Below, one piece after another: positions 7,747 through 16,575 of a stretch of DNA of 35,290 nucleotides (position 1 is its first letter; the number at the start of each line of letters is the position of its first letter). Location of the stretch: assembly GCA_902781215.1 (NCBI GenBank), contig CACZIO010000034.1, forward strand, positions 1 to 35,290, written 5' to 3'. The translations under genes and the position numbers were made by a program. The notes beneath the pieces were generated by a model that saw only the letters and a program-made list of their open reading frames with translations, was not told the origin of the DNA and searched no databases. The stretch comes from an uncultured Lachnospiraceae bacterium (GTDB lineage: Bacteria; Bacillota; Clostridia; Lachnospirales; Lachnospiraceae).

Positions 7747-10700
7747 ATGTCCAAACCCTTTTTTGATGTTTTTCCAAAATTAAAGGTCCGGAGAGATCTG
7801 CAGGATTATTTTACGGATACACAGGTGGAGCGCCTGGCGGCCAACCGGGAGCGCACGCGGCTCAAGGTCTGCCTGCGTTCCGATCATCTGATCCACAAGA
7901 AGAGGGTCTTCCGCATGCAGCGGGAGATGGAGGAGCAGCTCTTTGAGGGCCGCAGGGTCCAGGTCTATTTTGAGGAGCACTATAACCTGTCCTCGCAGTA
8001 TACGCCCCGAAAGCTGATGGAGGCCTACAGCGATTCGATCTGCTGTGAGATTTCCTCTTATTCGCCTGTCATGGGCGTCTTTTTCCGCGACGCCAGGATC
8101 ACGTACGGGGACGACGGCCGGATCGATATCTGCATGAAGGACAGCTGTATCAGCAGGAGTCTGCAGGCCAGGCTGGAGGAGTCTCTCAACCGGATCTTCC
8201 GCGACAGGTGCGGTGTTCCTGCGACGGTCACAGTGACTCTGGACGCCTCCATGAACGGGGAAGAGGATTCTGCCAAGGGCACAGGTCTTCCCGGAGGCCA
8301 TACGGGCAGCCCCTGGATGTCAGGAGAATCCGTACTGGCGCAGATGCAGAGCGCAGAGAATGTCGAAAAGACCGGTGCGCGGGAATCCTGGCGTGAAAGA
8401 GCCGGGGAAGACCGGGCGGCAGGTCAGGACCTTCCCGGTTACGACAGACCGGCGGCGCAGGGCCGGGGGAAAGCAGCCGGCACCGCGGCGCAGGACAACG
8501 GAGCCTCGGCAGATCCCGGCACCCGCAGCGGCGGAAGTACACGAAAAGGCTTCGGCAGCGGGAATGGGAACAGCGGATACGGAGCAGACCGCAGCCACGG
8601 AAAGCCGGATTTCCAATCCAGGGGAAACCGCGGCAGAAAGGGCGCAGAACGCGGCTATTCGCTTAAGAGGTCCTCGCATCCGGATGTCATCTTCGGCCGC
8701 GAGGTCGCGGCGGACGCGATCCGGATCGCGGATGTCGTGGGCGAGATCGGCGAGGTGGTCGTGCGCGGCAAGATCCTGGCCAATGACCGCCGGGATATCA
8801 GAAATGACAAGACCATCGTCAAGTTTTCACTGACGGATTTCACGGATTCCATCTACTGCAAACTCTTTGTACCGACCGACAAGGCGGATGAGCTCCTGGC
8901 GGACCTGGGCAAGGGCGCCTGGGTCAAGGTTCGCGGCGCGGCCGTCATGGATACCTTCGACAAGGAGGTCATTATCTCCTCCATCCAGGGCATCATGAAG
9001 ATCCCCTCCTTCCAGTCCAAGAGGGTGGATGACGCGCCCGTCAAACGGATCGAGCTCCACTGCCACACAAAGATGAGCGATATGGACGGGGTTTCCGAGT
9101 GCAAAGACCTGGTCAAGCGGGCCTATGAGTGGGGAATGCCCGCCATCGCGATCACGGACCACGGCAATATCCAGGCCTTCCCCGACGCGGGACATGTCCG
9201 CGAGGACCTGCTCAAATCCGCCAACAAAAAGCGCAAGGAAGCCGGTGAGCCCCCCATCGACAGCCAGGACTTTTTCAAGGTGCTCTACGGAGTGGAGTGC
9301 TACCTGGTCGATGACCTGACCCACAGTGTCGTCCCTGTCGAGGGCGAGGACCTGGATTCGGCTGTGTCCGAGCGGCCGGTGGTGGTCTTTGATCTGGAGA
9401 CGACCGGTTTTTCACCGGAAAAGAACAAGATCATCGAATTCGGCGCGGTCAAGATCGTGAACGGCCAGATCCGTGACCGTTTTTCCCAGTTTGTCAATCC
9501 GGAGGAGCCCATTCCCTACCGGATCCAGCAGCTGACCGGGATCAGCGACAGCATGGTCGTGGGCGCCAAGACCATCGACCTGGTCCTGCCCTTTTTCCTG
9601 CGCTTCTGCGAGGGCTGTATCCTGGTGGGCCACAATGTCGGCTTTGACATCGGCTTTGTCCGCGAAAACGCAAAGAGGCTGGGCCTGCCCTGCAGATACA
9701 CGACTCTGGATACACTGGGCATGGCCCGCGCCCTTCTGCCCGGGCATGCCAAATATACCCTGGACGCAGTCGCAAAGCTTCTGAACGTCTCCCTGGACAA
9801 CCACCACAGGGCTGTCGACGACGCGGAGTGCACGGCGGGGATCTTTATGAAGATGCTCCCCCTGCTGGACCAGCAGAATGCCAGGTCCCTGCGTGAGATC
9901 GACGATTTCTGTGCCCCGACGCCGGAGACGATCAAGCGACTGCGGACCCACCACTGCATCCTCCTGGCCAAAAACACGACCGGGCGCACCAATCTGTATA
10001 CCATGGTCAGCGAATCCCACCTGACCTACTTTTTTAAAAAGCCCAGGATTCCCAAAAGCCTGCTCATGAAATACCGGGAGGGCATCCTGGTGGGCAGTGC
10101 CTGTGTCATGGGTGAGCTCATGGAGGCCGTTCTAGAGGAGCGGTCGGATGAGGTCCTGGCGGGCATCGTGGATTTCTATGACTATCTGGAGATCCAGCCA
10201 AGGGACAACAACCGCTTCCTTCTGGAGTCCCCGAAGATGCAGGACAAATACCCCCAGATCCGGACGGAAGAGGATCTGCTGAACCTCAACCGGACCATCG
10301 TCCGCCTGGGCGCGCAGGCCGGCAAGCCGGTCGTAGCCACTGGGGATGTCCACTTCATGGACCCGGAGGACGAGATCTACCGGTCCATCATCCAGGAGGG
10401 GATGGGCATGTCCGACGAAGACCCCGCGCCCCTCTTCCTGCACACCACCAATGAGATGCTGGAGGAGTTTTCCTATCTGGGCGCCCAGAAGGCCAGGGAG
10501 GTCGTCATCGACAATCCCCGTATGATCGCGGACATGATCGACGCCATCTCGCCGGTCCGGCCAGACAAGTGCCCGCCGGTCATTCCGCACAGCGATGAGA
10601 TGCTCAGAAAGATCTGCTACGACAAGGCGCACAGCATGTACGGAGATCCCCTCCCGGAGATCGTCGAGGAACGGCTGGAACGAGAGCTCAAGTCCATCAT

Positions 10701-12468
10701 TTCCAACGGCTACTCGGTCATGTACATCATCGCCCAGAAGCTGGTCTGGAAATCCGTGGAGGACGGCTACCTGGTCGGCTCCAGAGGGTCGGTCGGATCC
10801 TCCTTTGCCGCCACCATGTCGGGGATCACGGAGGTCAATCCCCTCCCCCCGCATTACTACTGCACCAACTGTCACTATACGGATTTTGACTCCGACCTGG
10901 TGAAGTCCTACCAGGGCAAGTGCGGGATCGACATGCCCCGCATGAAGTGCCCGCACTGCGGTCAGGAGCTCAAAAAGGACGGCTTTGACATCCCCTTTGA
11001 GACTTTCCTGGGCTTTAAGGGCGACAAGGAGCCGGATATCGACCTCAATTTCTCCGGCGAGTACCAGTCCAAGGCCCACGCCTACACCAAGGTCATTTTT
11101 GGCCATGAACAGACCTTCAAGGCCGGGACCATCGCGACCGTGGCGGACAAGACCGCCTACGGCTACGTGAAACACTATTTTGAAAATAAGGGGATCGCCA
11201 AGCGCAACTGCGAGATCGAGCGCCTGCTGGCGGGCTGCACCGGGATCCGGCGGAGCACCGGCCAGCACCCGGGCGGTATCGTCGTCCTGCCCATGGGGGA
11301 GAACATCAATACTTTCACCCCTGTCCAGCACCCCGCCAACGATATGACGACCGACATCGTCACGACCCATTTTGACTACCATTCCATCGACCACAACCTG
11401 CTCAAGCTGGATATTCTGGGACACGATGATCCGACCATGATCCGCATGCTGCAGGATCTGACCGGGCTCGACCCGACAGAGATCCCCCTCGATGACCCGG
11501 AGGTCATGAAGCTTTTCTCCAGCACGGAGTCGCTGGGCATCACCACGGAGCAGAACGGCGGCATCGATGTCGGATCCCTGGGAATTCCGGAATTCGGCAC
11601 CAAGTTCGTCATCGGCATGCTGGACGACACCAGGCCGACCACCATGTCGGAGCTGGTCCGCATCTCCGGCCTGTCTCACGGCACCGATGTCTGGCTGGGA
11701 AACGCCCAGACCCTGATCCAGGAGGGCAAGGCGGTCCTGTCAACCGCCATCTGTACCCGCGACGACATCATGTCCTACCTGATCGCCCAGGGTATGGACA
11801 AGTCTCTGTCCTTCAAGACCATGGAGTCCGTCCGCAAGGGCAAGGGCCTGACCCCGGAGATGAAGGATGCCATGCGGGCGGCGCATGTGCCGGAGTGGTA
11901 CATCGACTCCTGCCTCAAGATCAAATACATGTTCCCGCGCGCCCACGCCGCGGCCTATGTCATGATGGCCCTCCGCATTGCCTACTGCAAGGTCCATTAC
12001 CCCCTGGCCTACTATGCCGCCTACTACAGTATCCGCGCGTCGGCCTTCTCCTATGAGATCATGTGCCGGGGCCAGGACCACCTGCTGGCGGTCATGGACG
12101 ACTACCAGCGCAGAAAGGACACCCTGACGCCCAAGGAACAGACCACCCTGGACGACTGCCTCGTGGTCCGCGAGATGTACGCCCGCGGCATCGAGTTCGT
12201 CCCCATTGACATCTATCAGGCCCAGTCGCGCCTGTGCTCCATCGTGGACGGGAAGATCATGCCCAGCCTCAAGAGCATCGACGGCATGGGAGAGAAGGCG
12301 GCGGACGCCGTCGTCGAGGCCAGAAAAGCCGGTCCCTTTATCTCTCGCGATGACTTCTGGAACCGCACCAAGGTTCCAAAAACGGTCATTGAAAAGATGC
12401 ACGAGCTCGGTCTTCTGGGCGACCTGCCGGAGACCAACCAGATCAGTCTGTTCGACGTATTCGAATAA
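7747..12468 (+). CDS. polC: DNA polymerase III alpha subunit, PolC type
   Basis: Replicative leading-strand polymerase of Firmicutes with built-in proofreading. Order: N-terminal domain (about 1-160), a low-complexity Gly/Arg/Ser/Asp-rich stretch (about 165-307), OB fold (about 310-420), PHP domain beginning RIELHCHTKMSDMDG (about 434) and interrupted by the DnaQ-like exonuclease with VVVFDLETTGFSPE (about 543), polymerase core with GSRGSVGSSFAATMSG (about 1010), a four-Cys zinc site (CTNC and CPHC), the catalytic PDIDLNF (about 1095), helix-hairpin-helix region, and a C-terminal clamp motif QISLF. At 1573 residues it exceeds the usual 1430-1450 by roughly the length of the low-complexity stretch. 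ATG 7747 was preferred over in-frame GTG 7738; the SD is weak either way. Confidence 0.96.
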   Translation: MSKPFFDVFPKLKVRRDLQDYFTDTQVERLAANRERTRLKVCLRSDHLIHKKRVFRMQREMEEQLFEGRRVQVYFEEHYNLSSQYTPRKLMEAYSDSICCEISSYSPVMGVFFRDARITYGDDGRIDICMKDSCISRSLQARLEESLNRIFRDRCGVPATVTVTLDASMNGEEDSAKGTGLPGGHTGSPWMSGESVLAQMQSAENVEKTGARESWRERAGEDRAAGQDLPGYDRPAAQGRGKAAGTAAQDNGASADPGTRSGGSTRKGFGSGNGNSGYGADRSHGKPDFQSRGNRGRKGAERGYSLKRSSHPDVIFGREVAADAIRIADVVGEIGEVVVRGKILANDRRDIRNDKTIVKFSLTDFTDSIYCKLFVPTDKADELLADLGKGAWVKVRGAAVMDTFDKEVIISSIQGIMKIPSFQSKRVDDAPVKRIELHCHTKMSDMDGVSECKDLVKRAYEWGMPAIAITDHGNIQAFPDAGHVREDLLKSANKKRKEAGEPPIDSQDFFKVLYGVECYLVDDLTHSVVPVEGEDLDSAVSERPVVVFDLETTGFSPEKNKIIEFGAVKIVNGQIRDRFSQFVNPEEPIPYRIQQLTGISDSMVVGAKTIDLVLPFFLRFCEGCILVGHNVGFDIGFVRENAKRLGLPCRYTTLDTLGMARALLPGHAKYTLDAVAKLLNVSLDNHHRAVDDAECTAGIFMKMLPLLDQQNARSLREIDDFCAPTPETIKRLRTHHCILLAKNTTGRTNLYTMVSESHLTYFFKKPRIPKSLLMKYREGILVGSACVMGELMEAVLEERSDEVLAGIVDFYDYLEIQPRDNNRFLLESPKMQDKYPQIRTEEDLLNLNRTIVRLGAQAGKPVVATGDVHFMDPEDEIYRSIIQEGMGMSDEDPAPLFLHTTNEMLEEFSYLGAQKAREVVIDNPRMIADMIDAISPVRPDKCPPVIPHSDEMLRKICYDKAHSMYGDPLPEIVEERLERELKSIISNGYSVMYIIAQKLVWKSVEDGYLVGSRGSVGSSFAATMSGITEVNPLPPHYYCTNCHYTDFDSDLVKSYQGKCGIDMPRMKCPHCGQELKKDGFDIPFETFLGFKGDKEPDIDLNFSGEYQSKAHAYTKVIFGHEQTFKAGTIATVADKTAYGYVKHYFENKGIAKRNCEIERLLAGCTGIRRSTGQHPGGIVVLPMGENINTFTPVQHPANDMTTDIVTTHFDYHSIDHNLLKLDILGHDDPTMIRMLQDLTGLDPTEIPLDDPEVMKLFSSTESLGITTEQNGGIDVGSLGIPEFGTKFVIGMLDDTRPTTMSELVRISGLSHGTDVWLGNAQTLIQEGKAVLSTAICTRDDIMSYLIAQGMDKSLSFKTMESVRKGKGLTPEMKDAMRAAHVPEWYIDSCLKIKYMFPRAHAAAYVMMALRIAYCKVHYPLAYYAAYYSIRASAFSYEIMCRGQDHLLAVMDDYQRRKDTLTPKEQTTLDDCLVVREMYARGIEFVPIDIYQAQSRLCSIVDGKIMPSLKSIDGMGEKAADAVVEARKAGPFISRDDFWNRTKVPKTVIEKMHELGLLGDLPETNQISLFDVFE

Positions 12469-12537
12469 GCACGAAGCGTTCCGACAAGCTTTAAAAGAAG
12501 CTCCCGCAGTGCGACCGTACAGAGGAAAGGAGTGAAT

Positions 12538-13380
12538 ATGCGCATCCACCACATTTTTCACAGCGGATTCCTTGTGATCACACGGCACAGCGCCCTGCTC
12601 TTTGACTGGTATACCGGGGACCTTCCCCAGATTCCAAGGGACAGACGCCTGTACGTGTTCTGCTCCCATGCGCACGCGGATCATTACAGCCCCCGGATCT
12701 GGGAGCTGCAGATCGACCACCCGGAGGTCATTTATATCCTGGATGAAGGGATCGAAGATGCCAATCATCATCCGGAGGCCAGGATCGTGATCGTTGCCCC
12801 GCAGATGTGCTACGAGATCGACGGCAGGATCATCCGCCACTGCAGCCTGGAGAGATGGAATTACGGCAGCCGGGAGGAGGGAGAGTCTGATCCCGGCAGC
12901 CCGGGGGAGGACGCCGCCATCCGCTTACACACGCTCGAATCGACGGATATGGGCGTGGCCTTCTGCGTTGAGACAGAGGGCAGAAGAATCTACCATGCGG
13001 GAGACCTCAACGTCTGGTACTGGAACGATGAGCCCATGGAGGACAATATCGCCTCGGAGCACAAATGCTGCGAACAGATGCAGATCCTTGCGGATATGTA
13101 CCGGCATGAGCCCGCGCAGATAGGGGAGGGCGCCGGCCTTCACCAGGACCATGGACGGAAGGAGGATCTGATCGACGTCGCCTTTGTTCCGCTGGACCCC
13201 CGTCTGGAGGAGCATGCCCCCAGATGTATCGCCGCCTTTATGGACATTCTCGGCGCGCCGTATGTATTTCCCATGCATTACTGGGAGCGCGAAGAGGAAG
13301 CGCGGGCCTATCTGCGGGATCCCCGCCTGGCAAAATACACAGACAGGATCATATTTGACCGGGATGTCGAGCTGTTCTGA
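12538..13380 (+). CDS. Metallo-beta-lactamase-fold hydrolase
   Basis: Cytoplasmic zinc-dependent hydrolase of the metallo-beta-lactamase superfamily, substrate unknown. The signature HAHADH is at about residues 44-49, a further HAGD motif near residue 155, and a final PMHYW near residue 244 supplies the last metal ligand. There is no signal peptide. Length is 280. Start ATG 12538 sits 7 nt after AAAGGAG; the in-frame GTG 12532 lies right against the SD and is less likely. It follows polC by 69 nt without an obvious terminator, so cotranscription is possible. No functional link to DNA replication can be read from the sequence. Confidence 0.85.
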   Translation: MRIHHIFHSGFLVITRHSALLFDWYTGDLPQIPRDRRLYVFCSHAHADHYSPRIWELQIDHPEVIYILDEGIEDANHHPEARIVIVAPQMCYEIDGRIIRHCSLERWNYGSREEGESDPGSPGEDAAIRLHTLESTDMGVAFCVETEGRRIYHAGDLNVWYWNDEPMEDNIASEHKCCEQMQILADMYRHEPAQIGEGAGLHQDHGRKEDLIDVAFVPLDPRLEEHAPRCIAAFMDILGAPYVFPMHYWEREEEARAYLRDPRLAKYTDRIIFDRDVELF

Positions 13381-13390
13381 CAGCTCCTGC

Positions 13391-13430
13391 GGTAAGGCTT
13401 AGGCGCCCGTCTTACCGGCACCGGTAAGAC
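13391..13430 (+). promoter_or_regulatory. Competing hairpins upstream of the zinc-ribbon membrane protein
   Basis: GTCTTACCGG (13409-13418) pairs with CCGGTAAGAC (13421-13430) in a near-perfect palindrome. An upstream GGTAAG (13391-13396) can pair with the same CTTACC (13411-13416), so two mutually exclusive stems are possible. No T run follows. This could be an RNA switch, or the palindrome could be a protein operator. Confidence 0.4.
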
Positions 13431-13460
13431 AGGAATAAGGGGTGAGAAAGGGAAGAAAAG

Positions 13461-14090
13461 ATGAAGGCAACAACGATTTTCAAGTTTATCGGAATCCTCT
13501 TTGTCGTGATCGGAGCGATCGTCGGGATCGGCGCCCTGGCGGGCGGTTTCGGCGGCGCGGGGGCGCCGGCCTTCTTCATGGGAGTCATGTTCCTGGTCAT
13601 GTTCTGCGGAATCGGCGGCTTTTTTGCAGTGATCGGATTCCGCATGGAAAGTCAGGACAAAAAGGTGATGGAAAAGGGCTCCGCCTATCTGGGCAAGATT
13701 CTGGATCACCGGCCCGACACCCGGGTCACGATCAACGGCGCACCTGCCGTCGCCCTCGTCGTCCGCTATTTCCGTAGGGGTGAGATATGCGAGGCCGTCG
13801 TCAACACGGGGGAAGCGGACCGTGGCAAATATCCCCTGGGCAGCACCGTGACCATCCGCCTCTATGACGGCAAGGCGGCCCTGGAGCCCGGGTCTGTCTC
13901 CGACATGCACATTGAGCGCGAAGAGGATCTGTTGAATCCGGATTTCAATCCCAATGTCAATGTCTCCTCTGTCGGCATCAAGTGCCCCAACTGCGGTGCC
14001 AACATCACGGTCCCCTACGGAATGAGCCGGATCTGCCCCTACTGTGATTCCAAGATCACGGTGGACAGGAATGGCAGACTTGTCGGGTAA
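13461..14090 (+). CDS. Membrane protein with C-terminal zinc ribbon
   Basis: I do not recognise a named family. The N-terminus has two hydrophobic helices (about residues 7-30 and 35-58) rich in Gly, followed by a soluble domain with beta-strand-like sequence. The last 35 residues hold a zinc ribbon of the form CPNC-x(14)-CPYC, similar to short rubredoxin-like knuckles. A likely topology is a membrane anchor with a cytoplasmic ribbon. The purine-rich GGGAAGAAAAG before ATG 13461 serves as SD. It lies between the hydrolase gene and the vWA gene, and may share their transcript. Confidence 0.75.
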   Translation: MKATTIFKFIGILFVVIGAIVGIGALAGGFGGAGAPAFFMGVMFLVMFCGIGGFFAVIGFRMESQDKKVMEKGSAYLGKILDHRPDTRVTINGAPAVALVVRYFRRGEICEAVVNTGEADRGKYPLGSTVTIRLYDGKAALEPGSVSDMHIEREEDLLNPDFNPNVNVSSVGIKCPNCGANITVPYGMSRICPYCDSKITVDRNGRLVG

Positions 14091-14126
14091 ACCCTGAAAA
14101 CCGGTGCGGAACGATGTCCTGTGAAG

Positions 14127-14836
14127 ATGGACGTCGACCTGGACTATTTCTGCTGGGACAACACCATGTCCACCGGCGAGCCAAAGAGGATCAAGATCAC
14201 AGAGGAGGCCTACCGGTCCTTTACAGATGATCGCAATCATCCGCTCAGGATCCTGGCGACCAGGATCGTCGATGCTGTGGAGGACCAGGGAAGGTACTGG
14301 CTCTATATTTCTCAGGTCATACCGGAGGAGCCACTTCCTGACGATGAGACGATCCTTCGCAGGATGGACCGCCTGTTCTGGTACCTGCGCCGCACCGGAG
14401 TCCGTCCCGCGGCCATCGATATCTGCAGGTCCGTCAGGTCCGGGCGACGATCGGAGACCTGCTGAGCCCGGGGTCTGATACGTCCGCGCCCGCAGGCACA
14501 AGCCCCGCTTCCGGGGCTGCTCCATCTGCCGGCTCCGACTCGACAGAACCTGCTGTCGCGGAAATCGATACCTTTGCGGAGAACCCCTGCATCACATGGT
14601 TTGTGCGCGGGATCCCCGGGAAAGTCAAGTCCGCCGAGGTCTATATCGGCGCCGAGCAGGTCGAGGTCGCCGAGGCCGGCCGCCTGATCGACGGCGAGGG
14701 ACTGGCGCCCAAGACCCTGATCCTGGTCGACAACTCACTGTCGATCGGCACAAAAGGCAACCAGGAGAAGATCAAATCCATCCTGACCAGGCTCATCTGG
14801 AACCACCAGTACAACGAGCGGTTTGCCCTCAAGACA
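14127..14836 (+). pseudogene. vWA-domain protein, frameshifted and cut by prophage integration
   Basis: The first frame (14127 to about 14420, in-frame GTG at 14121 possible) encodes a soluble N-terminal part ending near RRTGVRPAAID. The frame then shifts by -1 near 14418-14425, and coding continues without a stop as LQVRQVRATIGDLL, an Ala/Pro/Ser-rich linker and the start of a von Willebrand A domain. Its metal-site motif is seen as LVDNSLSIG (about 14730-14756), a DxSxS variant with Asn. Coding similarity ends near FALKT at 14836, just before DNA encoding the serine integrase end. So the gene is disrupted by prophage insertion and, unless this is a sequencing error, also by a frameshift. 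The family is inferred from the DNSLS motif and surrounding hydrophobic strands. Confidence 0.6.
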
Positions 14837-14885
14837 TGTCCCCTTTACTTCTGCTACATCCCCTTCACTTCGCCCCCTTCACTTA
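14831..14885. other. Candidate left prophage junction (attL) with three direct repeats
   Basis: The vWA reading frame loses sense at about 14836 and the integrase stop lies at 14854, so the crossover should fall in about 14825-14850. Three copies of CCCCTTYACTTM occur at 14840-14851, 14860-14871 and 14874-14885, the last two inside the 3' end of the integrase gene. They may be integrase contact sites or simple repeat expansion. The right junction is outside the window, so the core cannot be defined. Confidence 0.45.
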
Positions 14886-16440
14886 CAGCCGCATACTTAT
14901 GAACAAAAAAACACCGCGTACGAACGTAATGTTCGAACGCGGCGTCTGCGTGGAATAGGCGGGTAGACAGGCGAACACCGTCGTTAAGATCTGACAGGGT
15001 GATTTGCTTCATTTCACCGGTCCCGCCGGGCCGGTAATTGAAAGTCATGGTCATCTTGTCGTCGTAGAGGTAGATGGAGTTGACGAAGGTATCGATGAGG
15101 GCTTTCCGGTCCTCTTCCTTCTCCGGATCCTTCTCGCGGAATTTGAAGAGGAAAAACTCAATGTGGTCTCTGGTGAGCTCCGGGCCTGCCTCCAGCTCGG
15201 CCTGTGCGATCGCCTTCTCAAGTCCCGCCTTCTGGTCCTCCAGGTCCTGAAGCCTCGAGACCAGGGCGTCGGAGATGGCACCGGCCTCCATGGCCTTGAC
15301 CAGATTGGAGATCCCCTTCTCCACATCATGGAGCTCTGAGGCCATGGCATCTATCTCCTCGTTGGCAGCGGCCTCCTCCTGGTAGAAGCTCCAGGCGGCG
15401 TCCACGATTTGCTGGAAGAGATCTTCGTCCTGCAGGAGCTTCATGGTCTCCTCGATCACCAGAGGCTCGATCCAGTCCTGCCGGACGTTCTTCTTTTTGC
15501 AGGAGCCTCCATGCCGCCGGTCAGAACAGACGTAGTATCCATATTTGGTTCCAAGTTTCCCAAATCCGCTCATACCGGCCATCATGGAACCACAGTGGCC
15601 GCAAAAGAGTTTTCCAGTGAGAAGGTATTCCGTATAATCCCATGCATGGGAGGGCATCCGTTTATTCTTCTTCAACATGATCTGAACCTTCTGAAAAGTT
15701 TTCTTGTCGACGATAGCGGGAATGGCGTCCTCATCCCGGATGATGTCTTTGAAGGTGTAGGTGCCGATGTATCTCTCGTCCTTCAACATCCTCGGAAGAG
15801 TCGTCTTTGTGAATTTGGTCCCACGGGCATTCCGGATCCCGGACTCGTCGAGCCATATCAGGAGCTGAGAGACAGTCTCACCTGCAGCGTATTTCGCGAA
15901 GATCTGCCGCGCGATCGGTGCCTGATCAGGATCCAGCTCATAGCTTTTATCCGAGGCCGCCCTGAATCCGTAGGGAAGGAACCCACCGATCACATGATGT
16001 TTCTTTGCGGATTCCAGCTTTCCCCTCGAGACGTTCTGGGAGAGCTGCAGGCTGTAGTACTCCGCGAGGCCCTCCAGGACTGATTCCAGGATGACTCCTT
16101 CAGGGCCGGGCGAGATGTTCTCTGCGACATACTCGACACGGACACCGTACTTCTTCGCCCTGGCTTTGTTCATGGCGATCTCGTAGCGGTTCCGGCCAAA
16201 GCGGTCCACCTTCCAGACGATGATGACAGAGAACTTCCTCTTTGTGCAGTCCGAGAGCATCCGCTGGAATTCGGCCCTGCGGTCGTTCCTGCCGGTCTTC
16301 GCCCGGTCACAGTATTCTGCGATGATGGTATAGCCTTTTCCGTCGGCATACTTTTTGGCAGCGGCCAGCTGTCCTTCGATGGACTGTTCCTGCTGACGCC
16401 TGGAGGAGTAGCGGGCATAGACCACGGCATTTTCTGACAT
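14854..16440 (-). CDS. Large serine recombinase (phage integrase)
   Basis: Catalyses integration of the prophage between attP and attB through a Ser-DNA intermediate. Order: catalytic domain (about 1-150) with YARYSSRRQQEQS containing the nucleophilic Ser near residue 12, and VDRFGRN; recombinase domain (about 165-270) with GGFLPYGFR; zinc ribbon with LFCGHCG and later Cys residues (about 280-325); a coiled-coil (about 350-420); and a C-terminal part. Length 528 is usual. The SD CCGGAGG is close to ATG 16440 but lies in a hairpin (see the leader features). The gene ends at the left prophage boundary, as expected for such integrases. Confidence 0.93.
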   Translation of the reverse strand: MSENAVVYARYSSRRQQEQSIEGQLAAAKKYADGKGYTIIAEYCDRAKTGRNDRRAEFQRMLSDCTKRKFSVIIVWKVDRFGRNRYEIAMNKARAKKYGVRVEYVAENISPGPEGVILESVLEGLAEYYSLQLSQNVSRGKLESAKKHHVIGGFLPYGFRAASDKSYELDPDQAPIARQIFAKYAAGETVSQLLIWLDESGIRNARGTKFTKTTLPRMLKDERYIGTYTFKDIIRDEDAIPAIVDKKTFQKVQIMLKKNKRMPSHAWDYTEYLLTGKLFCGHCGSMMAGMSGFGKLGTKYGYYVCSDRRHGGSCKKKNVRQDWIEPLVIEETMKLLQDEDLFQQIVDAAWSFYQEEAAANEEIDAMASELHDVEKGISNLVKAMEAGAISDALVSRLQDLEDQKAGLEKAIAQAELEAGPELTRDHIEFFLFKFREKDPEKEEDRKALIDTFVNSIYLYDDKMTMTFNYRPGGTGEMKQITLSDLNDGVRLSTRLFHADAAFEHYVRTRCFFVHKYAAVSEGGEVKGM

Positions 16441-16447
16441 AGAAAAA

Positions 16448-16475
16448 CCTCCGGTAGATTTTCAGACACCGGAGG
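16448..16475 (-). promoter_or_regulatory. Hairpin sequestering the integrase SD
   Basis: On the minus strand CCTCCGGT (16475-16468) can pair with the integrase SD ACCGGAGG (16455-16448) around a 12-nt loop. The hairpin starts only two bases after the stop codon of a five-codon leader peptide, so a ribosome finishing the leader would open it. This resembles translational coupling or attenuation of integrase synthesis. Confidence 0.6.
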
Positions 16476-16476
16476 G

Positions 16477-16494
16477 TTATAATAAAGACACCAT
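16477..16494 (-). CDS. Five-residue leader peptide MVSLL upstream of the integrase
   Basis: Minus-strand ATG at 16494 is preceded by GGAGGA (16506-16501) at a 6-nt spacing. The frame reads Met-Val-Ser-Leu-Leu and stops with TAA at 16479-16477. The SD is as good as that of the integrase itself. Because the stop abuts the hairpin that hides the integrase SD, the peptide is more likely a control element than a functional product. Expression is inferred only. Confidence 0.5.
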   Translation of the reverse strand: MVSLL

Positions 16495-16516
16495 ACGAGC
16501 TCCTCCGGGAGATAAG

Positions 16517-16559
16517 TCCCGCCAGGCCTATTCGCAGTAGGCCTGGCGGGATTTTTTTT
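16517..16559 (+). terminator. Strong rho-independent terminator, plus strand
   Basis: TCCCGCCAGGCCTA (16517-16530) pairs perfectly with TAGGCCTGGCGGGA (16538-16551) around a 7-nt loop, followed by eight T. In the plus direction there is no phage gene upstream, only the antisense of the integrase and the host cluster, so it would stop host readthrough. In the minus direction the same stem lies in the integrase leader. Confidence 0.8.
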
Positions 16560-16575
16560 ACTTAGAAATGCACAC

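Noticed and set aside
10132-11679. 515-codon minus-strand frame opposite polC
   Set aside because: Antisense shadow of the polymerase domain; no SD and no recognisable protein.
13409-13430. Palindrome read as a transcription terminator
   Set aside because: No T run on either strand; kept as a possible operator or RNA switch instead.
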